Below are positions 11,963 through 23,445 of a DNA stretch of 64,000 nucleotides, piece after piece. The stretch lies in assembly GCA_022264855.1 (NCBI GenBank), contig JABYQU010000033.1:124001-188000 (forward strand), read 5' to 3'. The notes under the pieces were generated by a model. That model was not told the origin of the DNA. It saw only the letters and a program-made list of their open reading frames with translations, and ran no database searches. A program made the position numbers and the translations under genes. Source of the stretch: Lenzites betulinus. Its lineage: Eukaryota; Basidiomycota; Agaricomycetes; Polyporales; Polyporaceae. How positions within the stretch are numbered: position 1 is the stretch's first letter; each line of letters begins with the position of its first letter.

Positions 11963-14787
11963 CCGCTGACGTGCACGCACGACCCCTGCGGTCTCCGTCC
12001 CTCGCGATTCGCTGTCCCATCTCCGGCACGCACAGACAGATTGGCCCACCGCCCCCAGGGCGGGAGCAGTGCCCGGCATGTATGTACTATGTTTGCTGTA
12101 TACCCGTTGGCACGCTGCGTGCGAGTGCTCGGCAACCACGCTGCACTTCGCGTTCGCCGCAACACACAATGATGATGCAGGACTCCCGTTATACCCGTCC
12201 GCCACAATGACATGCACAATGGCAACATTCATGATCAGTGCAATGCACCCGTCCGGTGCCGGCCCCGGCGTATCAACGTTAACGTTCAGACCGCGCGTGG
12301 GACGCCGCCCTAGGCCCGTCCCAAACCCTAGTCCGCATCCGTCCAGCACGCCGCACGCCGTCCAACGCCATGGTCATCTCCGCGCGCGCGACGCACAGAG
12401 CGAGCTTCTAGCCCCAGCGCGAGGCCGCGCGACGCTTCCATGTCTCCGCTCCGGTTTCGCGAGGGGAGAACCCGGGCAGCGCGGTGGGTGGCACAGAGTT
12501 CGCCTTCGCCTTCGCGGCCGCCACCGCCGCCAGAAACGTCCCGGCCTGCGCCTTTCTCGCCGTGCGCCGCTCCCTGGGCTGCTCGCCGTGACAGCCTCGC
12601 GGCGCGGGAGAGGCCCGCGCAGAATCTCGTCGAGTCTTCGAGGGACGCCGCGCGCAGATAGGCACCCCGCGCCCCGCAGGTTGGCTGCGGTCCCAGCGCA
12701 AGGACGAGCGCGCCAGGAAGCTGCGAGTGTCATCGCTGCTAGTAGTAGTAACTTGCGCGCTACAGCCTGAGTCGTGCGCCAACGAACATTCATACAGACT
12801 TGCCCGATATGGGCCTACAATCTCCCGCCTATCGCAGCGCGCGACTCACCGCCACTCGCGACGCGACTCGGACTCGACTCGAGACGCGGACTACTAGCAG
12901 ATGACGTCTGGTCGAACGTCCGCGCACGCGAACACGTCCGACGCGGGGAAATGCTGCCCATGGCGCACCGCACGCGATCGTGAGCGCGCGCGCGTCCTCC
13001 GAATCGCCAGTTGCGCTATCGGACTCGGGCGGATGCTCGGAAGCGGTGTGTGCGCCGCCGCCGCACTGGTGACAGCAAGTACCAGTGGTACCGGTAAACG
13101 CTAAGCACTCGTGCTGGTATAGAATATCGAATATCGAATATTGCCCAGCGCCGTCCGTCCGAGCGGGCCCCGGGAGCGCGGTACGTACGAGCGTCGAAGT
13201 GTGTACCTAATCGCGTTGACGAGAACGCCCGCAGGTGCCAGTGAGTTACCGTACAAGGCCCGCCGTGCTGTATACGGCCACCGGGGCCCCCATGCGCGAT
13301 TGGCCGCGCACCCACCGGCCATGGGCGCGGCGAGCGACACGGACGGGCGGGTGACAGCGCTATAGGCCCCGTGCGCGGGCTGGCCAACCAGCGCGCGCCG
13401 GGCGGAGTGGGCTGAGTGGTCCCAGGAGGCAGATTGACACCGCGCGCGTCGCGGAACAGACGGCCGCTCGGCGCTCAGCGTGGTTCTGTGTTCTGTGTGC
13501 CCACCAGCGTGAGTGGGAATCGAGGGTTGAGTACTTGTGGAATATAATCGTACCCGCACGCGCAACGGGGACGTTTGCATATGCACTTTGATGGGAGTTC
13601 CGAGTCGCCCCCTCTGGCAGGCCTCATCGACATCTCGCATCGAACTGGACGTCTGTCAGACTCACCCGCCGCGGCGGGCTCCTTCTAGGTTCTGTGCAGC
13701 CATGTCGTGCCGCATCGTGATAACGTATGGATGCACCACCCGCCGGAGCCCGACGTAATTTCTTGAGCTTGTTAGCGTGGTGCCCGGTGCGTCCGGGGTG
13801 CAGCTCGAATACATTCACCCTCGAGACTCGCCGCAAGCCTCACTGCGAGAGCACGCGAAGCACCCATTGACTCCACTCCCCACCGTCGGTGCACCGCATG
13901 CACATACACTATGTCTTCCAAGCAGTCTCAGTCCCATATGCACACTCCGCGACTGCTGCCGCGCACCCTCCGACGCGACCCAACGTCGCAGCAGCTGGAA
14001 GGTTCTGCCTGCCCGGTATGGCCGCGCCCGCCAACCAGGCCTGCGAGCGTGACCCGCGCGAACACGCTCGTCGAACAAGCTGCACCGCGGCCCTGAATGG
14101 ACGCCCCCGTCAACGTGAACGGCCAACATTAGCGTACGCGCCCGTGCTGTCGCTGTCGCTGCTAGGATTGCAATCGGATGCGAATCCCTCGCGTCGTGGG
14201 TGCGGCCCACGTAAGTGCGGAGCTTGCCTGCTCGTCGCATTGCTCCCGCGGCGTTCCCATCCTCGCCCGGTTTTGCCTTGTTCGACGGGCGGCCTGACTC
14301 CCTGGCCCTGAGGCCTAATGTGTGAGGGTGCCAGTGGTGGCGCGCACACCGACTCACGGCGGGGACGGCCGGGTGATAACCATCGCATCGCACCGCATCG
14401 TTCTTACCAAAAGGCCAATCACCGAGCGCCCGCCCGCTCAAACATACACGCTACACCCCCGCCATCAATGTCCGAGAACCACGCACGAACACGCGGCGCG
14501 CGTGGCAGCAGCCGCACTCTGACATCGCCAACGCACCAAGCCTCGCAAAGCTGCGCGCACCCGCGTCCCTGCACGCGCAATTAAACCACCCGGCCCTGCC
14601 CATTTCCCAGATATCCGAGCGGGCATGCTCCGCCCAGAGGCGGTGTGGGCATATTAACGGAACATTGTGCAGCCTTCCGTAAAACACTTCGCTGCTACGC
14701 ATGAATATATGTATTTGACGCGACGCGGCGCCCCGATGCCGCTCCCAGTCACTGCCGTACATTCTGCGTGTCGCGACTCGTGGCGGC
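11963..14787. other. Intergenic interval with no supportable gene
   Basis: These 2.8 kb lie between the HSBP1-like gene and the convergent GET4 gene. Open frames on both strands are short, overlapping and Arg/Ala/Pro-rich, and I found no exon chain with sensible splice sites. There is a short AATATCG-type direct repeat at about 13121-13141. Confidence 0.5.
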
Positions 14788-16588
14788 TCAATCCAGACCC
14801 GGGGTGGACGCGGGCGGGGCGGGCGCGAGCACCCTGCGTGCGGGCGCGCCCCCGCCAGTCGGCGGCGCGCCGCCAAACATCGCGGAGATCATGTCGCCGA
14901 GCGGGTTCGCCTGCTGCGCGCGGGGCGGCGGGATCGCAAAGTAGAGTTCCGCGAGGTCGATGAGCGCCTGTGGGCAGGGGCAGGGCGGTCAGCCGGCGAA
15001 AACGATGATATCGGAGACAGGGCAGGGGAACAGGAGGTGTCAGTCAAGAACAAAGTGCATTAGAACCGTATGCGTTGGAGCGAGCAGCGAAGCCCCGGGC
15101 CGTGCTCATTAGCACCTGTTTGGACGGTGGGTGGTGCGGCGGGCAGATGGAACCCGCGAACACGCCGCGCAGATCTTGCGCCCGGGAAAAGCCCCGCGAC
15201 GCCTGCTGGATGGTGCGCGATGGGCGTCGCCGCGACCGTGCCCCTGCGAGGCTGGCTGCAGCCGCGCAGGTGTACGTGACGCAGATTATCGGATGACCCG
15301 GGGGTAAGGTAGAGTGGGCCCCGCGCGCAAAGTGCCAGAGGCAGCAGCAGCAGGGGTGGGGGCGGGGGCGATCCGTTCCCAGAAGCGTACCCCAGGCTCG
15401 TCGCGACGTGTGGTCGTGTAAACATGGAAGGGCGTCGATGGGAGCGATGCGGAACTTTGCGCAGCACGATTACCCACCTTGCGGACTTCTCTGTTTGCGA
15501 CCAGCCCGCCTTTGCTCTGGTACGTCCCGCAGAGGCGCACCCAGGCTTCCCGTATCGCCTTGTTCTTGTCCCCCTGCGCTCTCTGGCAGACGCGCACCGC
15601 GAGCTGGGCGAAATTGAGCGTAGAGTCCGTCGTAAATACGATTTCGTCCGTTTCGCCCTCAGTAGGCTCCCCCACCGGGATTGGTGTAGGCTGGTGCGGC
15701 GATAGCAGGGAGGGGCGGCGCGCGGTCAGCTGAGAGACGAAGTGGACAATGAACGTCCGCGCCGCAAGGATGTTCCCGTTCAGCAAGTACCTGCGATGGT
15801 AACGGATGAGCGGCGGCGGCGATTGGCGACGCGATGCGCTCGCTTACGGTATGGTCCCCCGCAGCGCAAAGGGCCCGCCGGGCGAGTCCGAGCCAGCCCA
15901 CTCGACGAACATCTCTGCGAGCACGCGTCCGCTGTCCCGCTTTCCCCCCGCGAGGAAGTGAGGTTCTGCGACGGCAAAGCTGCCCTCTAGCCAATGGCAA
16001 ACGCCAAGAGCCCGGTGAGCGTCGGAACAGTTTGGCGGGCGGACGTACGTACCTTTGTACAGAAGCTCGCCAACATAGTGATGAAGATCAGGGTCGCCTG
16101 CGGGATGTGGGCCAGCTTTCGCAGACCACCTGAGGAGTGTCAAGGAGAGCGCGCTGCGCGAGCAAGATGGAAGCCTTACGCGACGGCCTTGTCGATGATT
16201 GTCTTGCGCCATGAGCCAGACGGGCCTGCAAGGGCGATCAGCTGCGTGAGGCGTCCTGTATTTCCAGATTAGACGGCGCGTTTAGGCAAAGAAAGGAGAT
16301 ATGAAGGTACTCACCTCGGCTCTCATCGCTTACCGCCTCGTCCTTGCTGTCGTACACATCCAGGAGGAACGAGGTGAGATCCGTGCCACTGCCCTGCTGC
16401 CCCACCTTGAGAAGCTCCCGTGCGGACTGGAACAGAACGTCGATAGCGGTGTCGTATTGTTTTGACTTGCTGTAGCGCGAAGCGAATGTCCGCGCCTTCT
16501 GATGGGCCTCGTACGGCTGCCCAGAAGCAATCAGAGGCAGGATGGCCTCGAGGGCACGCGCGGATGAGGTTGCTCTTGCGGGAGGCAT
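14788..16588 (-). CDS. GET4: GET4 homologue (tail-anchored protein insertion factor)
   Basis: Exons: 16588-16315, 16255-16180, 16129-16053, 15986-15848, 15790-15478, 14967-14788; 352 aa. Get4 works with Get5 and Sgt2 to hand tail-anchored membrane proteins to Get3 in the cytosol. Seen: the alpha-helical repeat start SGQPYEAHQKARTFASRYSK followed by YDTAIDVLFQSARELLKVGQ. Then come HHYVGELLYKEGSFAVAEPH and FLAGGKRDSGRVLAEMFVEW, LLNGNILAARTFIVHFVSQL, and a C-terminal ALIDLAELYFAIPPP. Exon phases close exactly. The last intron is long for this window (510 nt). The C-terminal tail is Gly/Pro/Ala-rich and probably flexible. Length agrees with the family (about 310-350 aa). Confidence 0.92.
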
Positions 16589-17352
16589 TCTGATAGGTAT
16601 GCTGGGACGGAGCGGTCAAAGCCAAAGCGTTTAGATCCTGCAAATTCTGTATTCGTTGTCGTCGTAAGCTGCCTGAGAGTCGTGCTGAGCGCGAGCAAGA
16701 GGTCGTGATCGTTGGTAACATCGGTGCGCTCGCTGCCGGACGCTCCCACAGGTCCAGCGCTTACGACAATGTCGCCACCGGGTCAGATGCGACCAGCGCA
16801 GGAGACAAAATCGACGAAAGCGTATGATAGAACAGAGCGTCTGACAGCATCTTCTATGTCTCGAGCGCACTCTGCAGACATGAAAGCACTGAGATCAAAG
16901 TCGAGTACGCGAGGAGGTTGGGCAGCATAGTAACCCTAACCTATGCAAAACCTTAAACGGGGGTTTATTACACCCCGCACCGAGATCCGAATATAGCATA
17001 CCGTAACTTGAACTCGTGGTTGCCGCCACCACACTGCGTAGCATCGTGTCGCGGTCACGCCTCCGTTCTTCAACACTTCATAGGCGAGACAATTGGGGAA
17101 ATTAATCTTTTGTTGGTTGTGAATTGACCCCTCTCTCTATTTCTAGGTGGTTCTTGGCTGCCCAAGACTGGATCACACCTGGGAACAAACACCGCTAGAC
17201 AAGACGAAACGTGGCCACCCCGCCGATTATTCTGTAGATTCATCTCCTCATAAAACTTTCGCCCAACTGCCGCCTGGACCTGCTATTGTCTTGACATAGA
17301 CCCTCGGAACATCCTCCGGGCGCCCGAAGTCGTCAACCGCAACCGAGGCAAC
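16589..17352. other. Divergent promoter region of GET4 and ARV1
   Basis: This 0.76 kb interval separates two divergently transcribed genes. On the minus strand, 16600-16930 contains two coding-like stretches: one starting MSAECARDIEDAVRRSVLSY that stops after 32 residues, and one containing VGASGSERTDVTNDHDLLLA in another frame. They could be upstream ORFs in the GET4 leader or a gene remnant. An isolated CCCTAACC at 16932-16939 is not an array. The rest is AT-richer, typical promoter DNA. Confidence 0.4.
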
Positions 17353-19208
17353 ATGCCCATCTGCACGAGTTGCGCCCAGCCGACAGCGTATCTATACACC
17401 GTCTATGATTCTGCCTACAACTTCCGTTTGGAACAGTGCGTCAGTCGGTGCATCTAACCCGTTAAAGCTTCATATCCGAACCACCCGCTTGTTCGGACGC
17501 GGTCGACGATGCTAATCTGCCTTCGCGCCCCGGCGTGTGCTTAGACCGCCTGCCACGCGTTTGCGGACCCATATGTCGAGCACGACGCTCTCACGCTCCT
17601 CCTGGACCTGATTCTGCTCAAACGGGACGTCTATCGCCACCTTCTCTACAACCGCGGCCTAGGCGCGCGGCGTGTCGGCGAGAAAGCGCCTGCAGCCCAG
17701 CACAACGCTAACCACCAGCGACACAACGAGCGCGTGCGTCCACTCCGCCTCGCGCGGTGGTCGGCCCAGCGACTGACCACTCCCCCAGGCCCGCTGGTCA
17801 CTCATCGTCAAGCTAGGCGCCGCCCTGATCTGCGTCGACGCGTGTACGTCCCTGATCTCCCCGCATTCTGTTTGTGTGCGCGCGGGGGCTGATAGATGCG
17901 CACACAGTCATCCGGTGGACACACATTAGTGAGCACGCCGCAGCCCCGGACCCACTCTGCGCGCGGGCTTCGCTGCTGACCAGCGACTGGGTGCTCGGAC
18001 AGGCTCGCGCCAGCCCGGTGACACGTCCGAGACGGCGGCCTGGAGTCGCGCTGCGATCCAAGGCTTCCTGCGCATCCTCGTGGGCTGTTTCTTCGGTATG
18101 CTGTCTTATAATTAGCCTTCCCTGCCTCGCCCGCCCGCCCTTTCTCCTCCCGCTCTGTGCGCGGCCGGGATGCGCCTCCGTCAATTAAGGCACATGTCTA
18201 ACACCAGCCCCCTGTTGCCCCCGCACACAGAGACAGCCGCATTCCACGCTGGCGTCACACTCGCCTGCTACGCCGTCCTGAGAGCCCTGCCTGCTTCGGC
18301 AAAGGCGCCCGTGTCAGGGATCCGGGAGCAGTTCAGGTGCGTCGCCCCCGCCCGCATCTGTCTGGTTGTCTGTCGCTGCCCCCGGGGGCATGGGCGTGAC
18401 GAGCGTGGGCGTGCGCGCGGGCGAGCGACGATCCGCATCGACGTTCACACCGACGTCGGTGTCCGCATCCGCACCCGAGCGTCTGGCGCAACGCTGCCGC
18501 AGCAAGACGCAAGATGCACGACGCACGCTCGCCATCGCTCCGCGCGCGCGGGGTGGCAACGGACGCGGCGTCGAACGCTCTGTGACGCTGACGCTGATGG
18601 TGCACAGGTACACGCATGTCCCGCTGACGCTGCTCTACTCGTCCCTCACGAAGCTCTTCCTGCTCTTCTGCCTCTCGGTGTGGCGCCCGGACTCCGCCAA
18701 GGCGCACGCAGCGCCTGGGACACGGCCGGAGCTCCACCCGGACGCGCCGACATATACGCACCCGCTCGTCGTTGGCGCGCTCGCGCTGCTCGATGAGGAC
18801 CGGCTCGACCGCGAGTGGGTCGTGCGCAACGTGCTCGGGGGCATGGCCGCCGGCTTTGGGCTGCGAGGTACGTGCACGCCCTCCCGCTCATCCCCAGCAC
18901 GCACCCCCGTCTTCCTTCCTTCTGCTGCGTCCGTGACAGCGGGACTAATTGGTTCACCCCATCGAAACTTTACTGTGCGCCTCTCGCACGCACGCACTCA
19001 CGCGGAACACGAACACCGAATGCGCACGGATGCACACACACCAGTCGTGCTCGACTGCCACCCCGTCTTCACGACGATCATCATCATCGCAGGCTGGCTC
19101 GTCAAGACGGCCGTGGCGAACCTCGTGAGCGGGTGGGTGGGCACAGGGTTGGGGGGCAGCGACGATAAAGCCGCCGGCGAGATGTGGTTGGCCTATAGCA
19201 TTCCGTAA
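17353..19208 (+). CDS. ARV1: ARV1 lipid homeostasis protein
   Basis: Exons: 17353-17439, 17545-17733, 17789-17843, 17908-17990, 18032-18095, 18231-18336, 18608-18867, 19045-19208; 335 aa. Arv1 is an ER membrane protein needed for sterol distribution and GPI/ceramide metabolism. Seen: the N-terminal zinc ribbon with C4, C7, C29 and C32 (ICTSC ... QCTAC), then the Arv1 homology segment FADPYVEHDALTLLLDLILL and KRDVYRHLLYNRG. Hydrophobic segments follow: ARWSLIVKLGAALICVDAF, TAAFHAGVTLACYAVL, HVPLTLLYSSLTKLFLLFCL and PVFTTIIIIAGWLVKTAVA. The intron at 17991-18031 is only 41 nt; it restores the frame and the TAAWSRAAIQGFLRILVGCF segment, but it is short enough to deserve checking. The gene is convergent with the TSC13-type gene (184 nt between stop codons). 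Confidence 0.9.
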
Positions 19209-19392
19209 TCACTACCGAACGCGCACAGAATCGCAGTGCTACCGGCATTTGCGTAACGGAGGAGCGCACCAGCGCTGCTACGGTAAGGGTCTGCGCCGGA
19301 AAGGCTCGGTGAGCCCGGAGGTGTCTCAACTTGAATGGGGAACGGAACCAATGGGGAGCAGCGTGTGTGCGGGCGCGCGCGTCGAGGATGCT

Positions 19393-20755
19393 TTAGAGGA
19401 TGAACGGGAACATGGCCTTCCTGTTTGCGGGGTATGCCTTCCCGAACTCCTTCTTGTAGTTCCTGTGCTTCTTCACGGCCCAGACCGCCATCTGGTACGT
19501 CGACACGACCAAGAAAAGCCATGCTGCGGGGGAGAGGCGAGAAAGGGAAAAGTCCAGTCGCGCGTCAGCGCTCGCATCTACGTTGGGCCGCCGGGAGGGA
19601 CATGCTCACCTGCATAGCTGCCGGTCATGACAGCGATGACGGTCCAGGAGACGGTCTCGAAGAAGTAGTTCGGGCACGACACGAGCGCGAAGCCGTACCC
19701 GCGGGGGATCGCACGCGCGGTCGTGCCCGGCGGGCGCAGGTTGCGCAGCGTGACGTGCGCGTGCAGGTTCGAGAGTTCGGCGAACTGTTCGGCGGGGGTG
19801 CAGCCCGGCGCAGAAGGGGGAGCAGCACACGATTAGAATCCGGTGGGGCGTTCGCGCGAGCGAGCAGCGCGGACAGACGTACCAGCCAGACCGCGAGGCA
19901 GGACCAGAGGAAGTTCGGGTTCTCGCGGATGGTGCCGCGGATGTAGGGCGAGGTCGCGGCGAACGTCGGGCTGTATACCGAATACGCGAGCAGGACGCCG
20001 GAGAGGATGTGGTAATGCCCGGAGCTAGCAGGAAGACGCGTCAAACGCGCGGCACGACGCGGGAGAACGGGGACGCGGAGACATACTTCTTGAAGACGTT
20101 GAGGAACGGCATAGTGCCGTGCGAGAACCGGTGGACGAAGACGGTCTCGAGCTCGCGTTTGAAGAAATGAAGCAGCACGGCGGCATACACGTACCTGGAG
20201 GCAGCTTAGCGTGGGACAAAATGTATCCATGTGCGACTAAAGGCTTACTTCTGCAGGACACTGTGCTGCACCGGTCCGCCGTAGAACAGCTTCGGGAAGT
20301 GGTAGATGAGGGGGTGAATGATGAGAGGCCCCACCTGTGAACACGCCGCGACCGAAGACACGTCAGTTCGGCGTTGTGTCGCTATGGTAGGAGACTGAAC
20401 GCACGTATTCGATGAGGAACACCGTCCTCCAACCGATCTGCGGGCCCAAGTCTTTCACCGTCACTTCGGAGCCATCCACGACACCCGCGTCTTTCAGAGT
20501 GGCCGAATCCGAGAGTGGCTTTGTATCCCCCTTTAAAGTGAGCTTCTGACGCGAGGCATGAAACTGCAGATCACTCGTCAGACGAGGCCCCTTGTGAGAG
20601 CAGGACAAGGTACACACCCTCGGGTGTTTGGCCGTGATAGCCTTCTTGAGGTCATGGACCGTATGCTCCTCAACGGGCTTTTCAAATGTGATGAAAGTTG
20701 GCAAATCTCTTGCGAGAGCGGTAGGCTTGGCGGCAGAAACCTTGACGGAGACCAT
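19393..20755 (-). CDS. TSC13: Very-long-chain enoyl-CoA reductase (TSC13/TECR type)
   Basis: Exons: 20755-20405, 20334-20249, 20194-20087, 20024-19883, 19784-19610, 19523-19393; 330 aa. It catalyses the last reduction of the ER very-long-chain fatty acid elongation cycle, which supplies sphingolipid acyl chains. Seen: an N-terminal ubiquitin-like region (about residues 1-105, KKAITAKHPRVCTLSCSHKG to GVVDGSEVTVKDLGPQIGW). The steroid 5-alpha-reductase fold follows: GPLIIHPLIYHFPKLFYG, AAVLLHFFKRELETVFVHRF, SHGTMPFLNVFKNSGHYHI, IPRGYGFALVSCPNYFFE and a C-terminal YKKEFGKAYPANRKAMFPFI, which is strongly characteristic. All five introns are 57-98 nt except one of 70 nt before exon 2, and phases close. 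Its neighbour ARV1 acts in the same ER lipid context. Confidence 0.95.
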
Positions 20756-22207
20756 ATCTACAGCAAGACAAGCTCGCGCGAACAGTCGTCAGCGTCGGAG
20801 GACGGAGGAACACGTCGAAGCGGACGGTGGCACGAATATTCTGGCGCTTGGCGGTAGCCGGCAGCCGCTCCCGGAAACGTGGCACGGATCAAAGTCTGTG
20901 TTTTTGACTTTTGGGCCACGGTATACCAGCCTTGTTATTGTCTCCCCTAGGCAGACGATGTGTGATCTACAAAGTGGGGGAAGACGATCACACTAACGTC
21001 TGCTTTCAAACGCGCCCTCCTTGGAGGAGGGTCCCCATTCTTCGATGCCGAGTGATCCGGAAGCGCCAAAACGGGATTCTACCATATTGGGAAGTCACGT
21101 GCTGTCCATATATGGCATTACCAAACAGGGAAATAAGGGCACCAACTACTTCTCGGTGTGCTACCCGCTGCTTCGCGCGCTGTAGGAAAGCCATATCACT
21201 ATGCAAGAGGCGGATTGAAAGTCTTTAACACTTAACAGCATCTCCGGAAACCAATCCATGCTGAAAAGGCCACTCAAACCAGAGCCATTGCACGTACGCG
21301 CCCCCTACAAGTGGGAACAGTCTACCCAACTTGGTGGACTCGATTTCTTCTTCACCAATTGCAGGAACACAACGAAATCTCACCGCCTGGGTCAGAAACA
21401 TGACCCAGACGTTCAGGCATATACGCGCTGCCCTTCGCGTGTAATCACACCACTGGGCGGTGGGGCGGCGCTAGGCAATGTACAGTAGGGTAGGTTCAGT
21501 TCAGCATCATCGGTGAGCTCATATGGCAGTCCCAAAGCTGCTCAGGTTGGACTTTCTTATTACACAGACGTACTCTCCTCCACGACATTCCACCATTGCG
21601 TGCTCCGATGAGGCGTAATTAGTCGTCGCCGTGTGCTACGCGCCGTCGGGCCCATTTATTGATGTATTTTCGGCTTCATGCAATCCCCGTCACACGCAAA
21701 CCGTTCATAAACATTGGACAGAGTTTCATAGCATTCAGTACTCACTATATACCCCCAGATCATTGATAGTTTGAGAGCGGGAGCAGGTTTTAGGGAAAGG
21801 CCGGACGCGTCGCGCGCGCAACGCGTCAAGCGCGCCTGGTGTATAGATCTTGACGCGTCGTCGGAGATCAATTTCTTGCTGACAAACTCTGATATGGGAC
21901 CCTCCTCTAAGCACCCCCCAAATGCAAGCAGACTAGCCTTGTTATACATGTCATCGACGATAGCTAAAGTCATATTTGTATAACGCGTTATATACAGGCT
22001 CTATGCGTTTATAGAAAACGTACGCCAAGTTTGCACGATCCAAGTAAGTTTGCAACATACGGCGCATGTACTGAAGCCGCGGGACTTGGAAGCGCCCACG
22101 CATCTTTTCCGAGTTTGTCGGGACACGTCAAGAGCATTTGTGAACCGTGCTTGCATCCCGACCACCACCTCCAAGGCTAGTATTGCATTGTCTGTTGATT
22201 TACGCGG
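20756..22207. other. Intergenic interval with ACGCGT cluster
   Basis: These 1.45 kb lie between two divergently transcribed genes. No gene with recognisable homology is visible. A minus-strand frame at 21656-21973 (105 codons, starting MTLAIVDDMYNKASLLAFGG) has balanced amino-acid composition but no known motif, so I do not call it. Four ACGCGT hexamers lie within 184 bp at 21805-21988, the last next to a TATATA. Confidence 0.45.
21805..21988. promoter_or_regulatory. Cluster of four ACGCGT (MluI cell-cycle box-like) sites
   Basis: The palindromic hexamer ACGCGT occurs at 21805-21810, 21821-21826, 21853-21858 and 21983-21988; the last is embedded in TAACGCGTTATATA. In yeasts this hexamer is the core of the MCB element bound by MBF (Mbp1/Swi6) in G1/S genes. 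The sites are 220-400 nt upstream of the mL58-type gene start. High local CG content could produce one or two by chance, so function is an inference. Confidence 0.4.
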
Positions 22208-22989
22208 ATGTCATCGCGTAACTCCGTGCTTTACAACACTCTTTATACAATCCTCCGTGCGCGGCCATATTTTTGCGAAACCAATATCACAAGAAGAGCT
22301 TACTCGACACTACCTCCGCCGCCCTCAATCCCGGTGATTCAGGACTCTTCGCAGACCGCGGAAGCAAGAAAATGGGTCCAAGAATTCAAAACAAGAGAGA
22401 TACCGCGGAGCCTGGTCGAGCTGACATTTTCACGTAGCTCTGGACCCGGAGGACAGGTACGCAGATTAGCATAGGATGACTCAGTATACACTCTGAATAC
22501 GCTCCCAAACAGAACGTGAACAAGGTCAATACAAAGTCTACACTCAGATGTCCGATTGACGCGCCTTGGATACCTCCATGGGCGCGGGAGCACATTAAGC
22601 AATCCGTGCGTCCTCTGGCCTCTCCCTGATGCCGTCGAGCTGCAACCTAACCCCGTACAGACGGCGTACGTATCATCATCACAGTCTATCCTCATAACCT
22701 CGACCGTGTATCGCTCTCAAGCTCAGAACGTGCAGGATTGCCTTGCCAAGGCGAGTACCCCTGGCGGCTCCGCGGTGATGTAATGGCTCATGCCTTCGAT
22801 CCTCGATCACTGCAGCTACATGCCCTGATTGTGTCTGCCGCATCCTCGGGGATGGTCAACGATCCCAGCGAGGAGCAGAAGCAGCGGGTCCGAGGATTAG
22901 AGCGAATCGACAAGGCCCGGAGACGAGCTGAAAAGGACAAACGCCAGCAGGTCAAGCGCGGTCGGTCGAAAGGTGGGGACTGGGACTGA
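22208..22989 (+). CDS. Mitochondrial ICT1/mL58-type peptidyl-tRNA hydrolase (class I release factor domain)
   Basis: Exons: 22208-22456, 22513-22605, 22661-22750, 22816-22989; 201 aa. Members release nascent chains from stalled mitoribosomes or are built into the large mitoribosomal subunit. Seen: an N-terminal presequence-like segment rich in Arg and hydroxylated residues (ITRRAYSTLPPPP), then the catalytic loop LTFSRSSGPGGQNVNKVNTK with the GGQ tripeptide, and RCPIDAPWIPPWAREHIKQS. SQAQNVQDCLAKLHALIVSA comes next, followed by a very basic C-terminal tail (KARRRAEKDKRQQVKRGR), typical of ICT1. The third intron must begin with GC rather than GT (GCGAGT at 22751) to keep the frame and join DCLAK to LHALI. 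The intron before exon 2 cuts directly after GGQ. Confidence 0.9.
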
Positions 22990-23445
22990 GCATCGACCCG
23001 AGCGTGCTCAGCGCCGCCTGCGTCGCGCTGAGCAGCGACTAGCCCATGGGGTGCTGCGCCCATGGCCGACGCCAGCCAGCCTGGCTCAGGCTGCGAGACA
23101 AGGTGGTGCGGTGGATCTGGAGAACGGGCGCCTCCGGCATCCAGGCTCCCGCCCCGAGGCGTGCTTGGGTGGAGTGGTTCAATTACGAGGGCTGCCGATG
23201 CCAAACTGTGTATCTTCCTCCGCGCGCGGACCAATCGAATGCCGCTGCTCACTCCAGCTTGACAGCTCTCCATACCTTCGCGCTATGGCGTCCTCGATCA
23301 TTTGACGTAGTAGGCCAGTTGCAATCGAAACTGGTCCTGCCAGCCTCGTCAGCTCGTCAGCCTACCCCGGCTCCCCGGCGCCCACAAAAGCCCTTGCCGT
23401 GGTGCGACACCTCCCCCTACCCCTCCCCATCTGCTCGCACCCACC
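22990..23445. other. Intergenic spacer upstream of the aquaporin gene
   Basis: This 456 bp separates tandem genes on the plus strand. It must carry the 3' end of the mL58-type gene and the aquaporin promoter. CT-rich sequence (CTCCCCCTACCCCTCCCC, about 23408-23428) lies directly before the aquaporin ATG. No other feature is seen. Confidence 0.4.

Noticed and set aside
16931..16945. CCCTAACC, telomere-like sequence
   Set aside because: It occurs once with no tandem repetition, so it is not a telomere or interstitial array.
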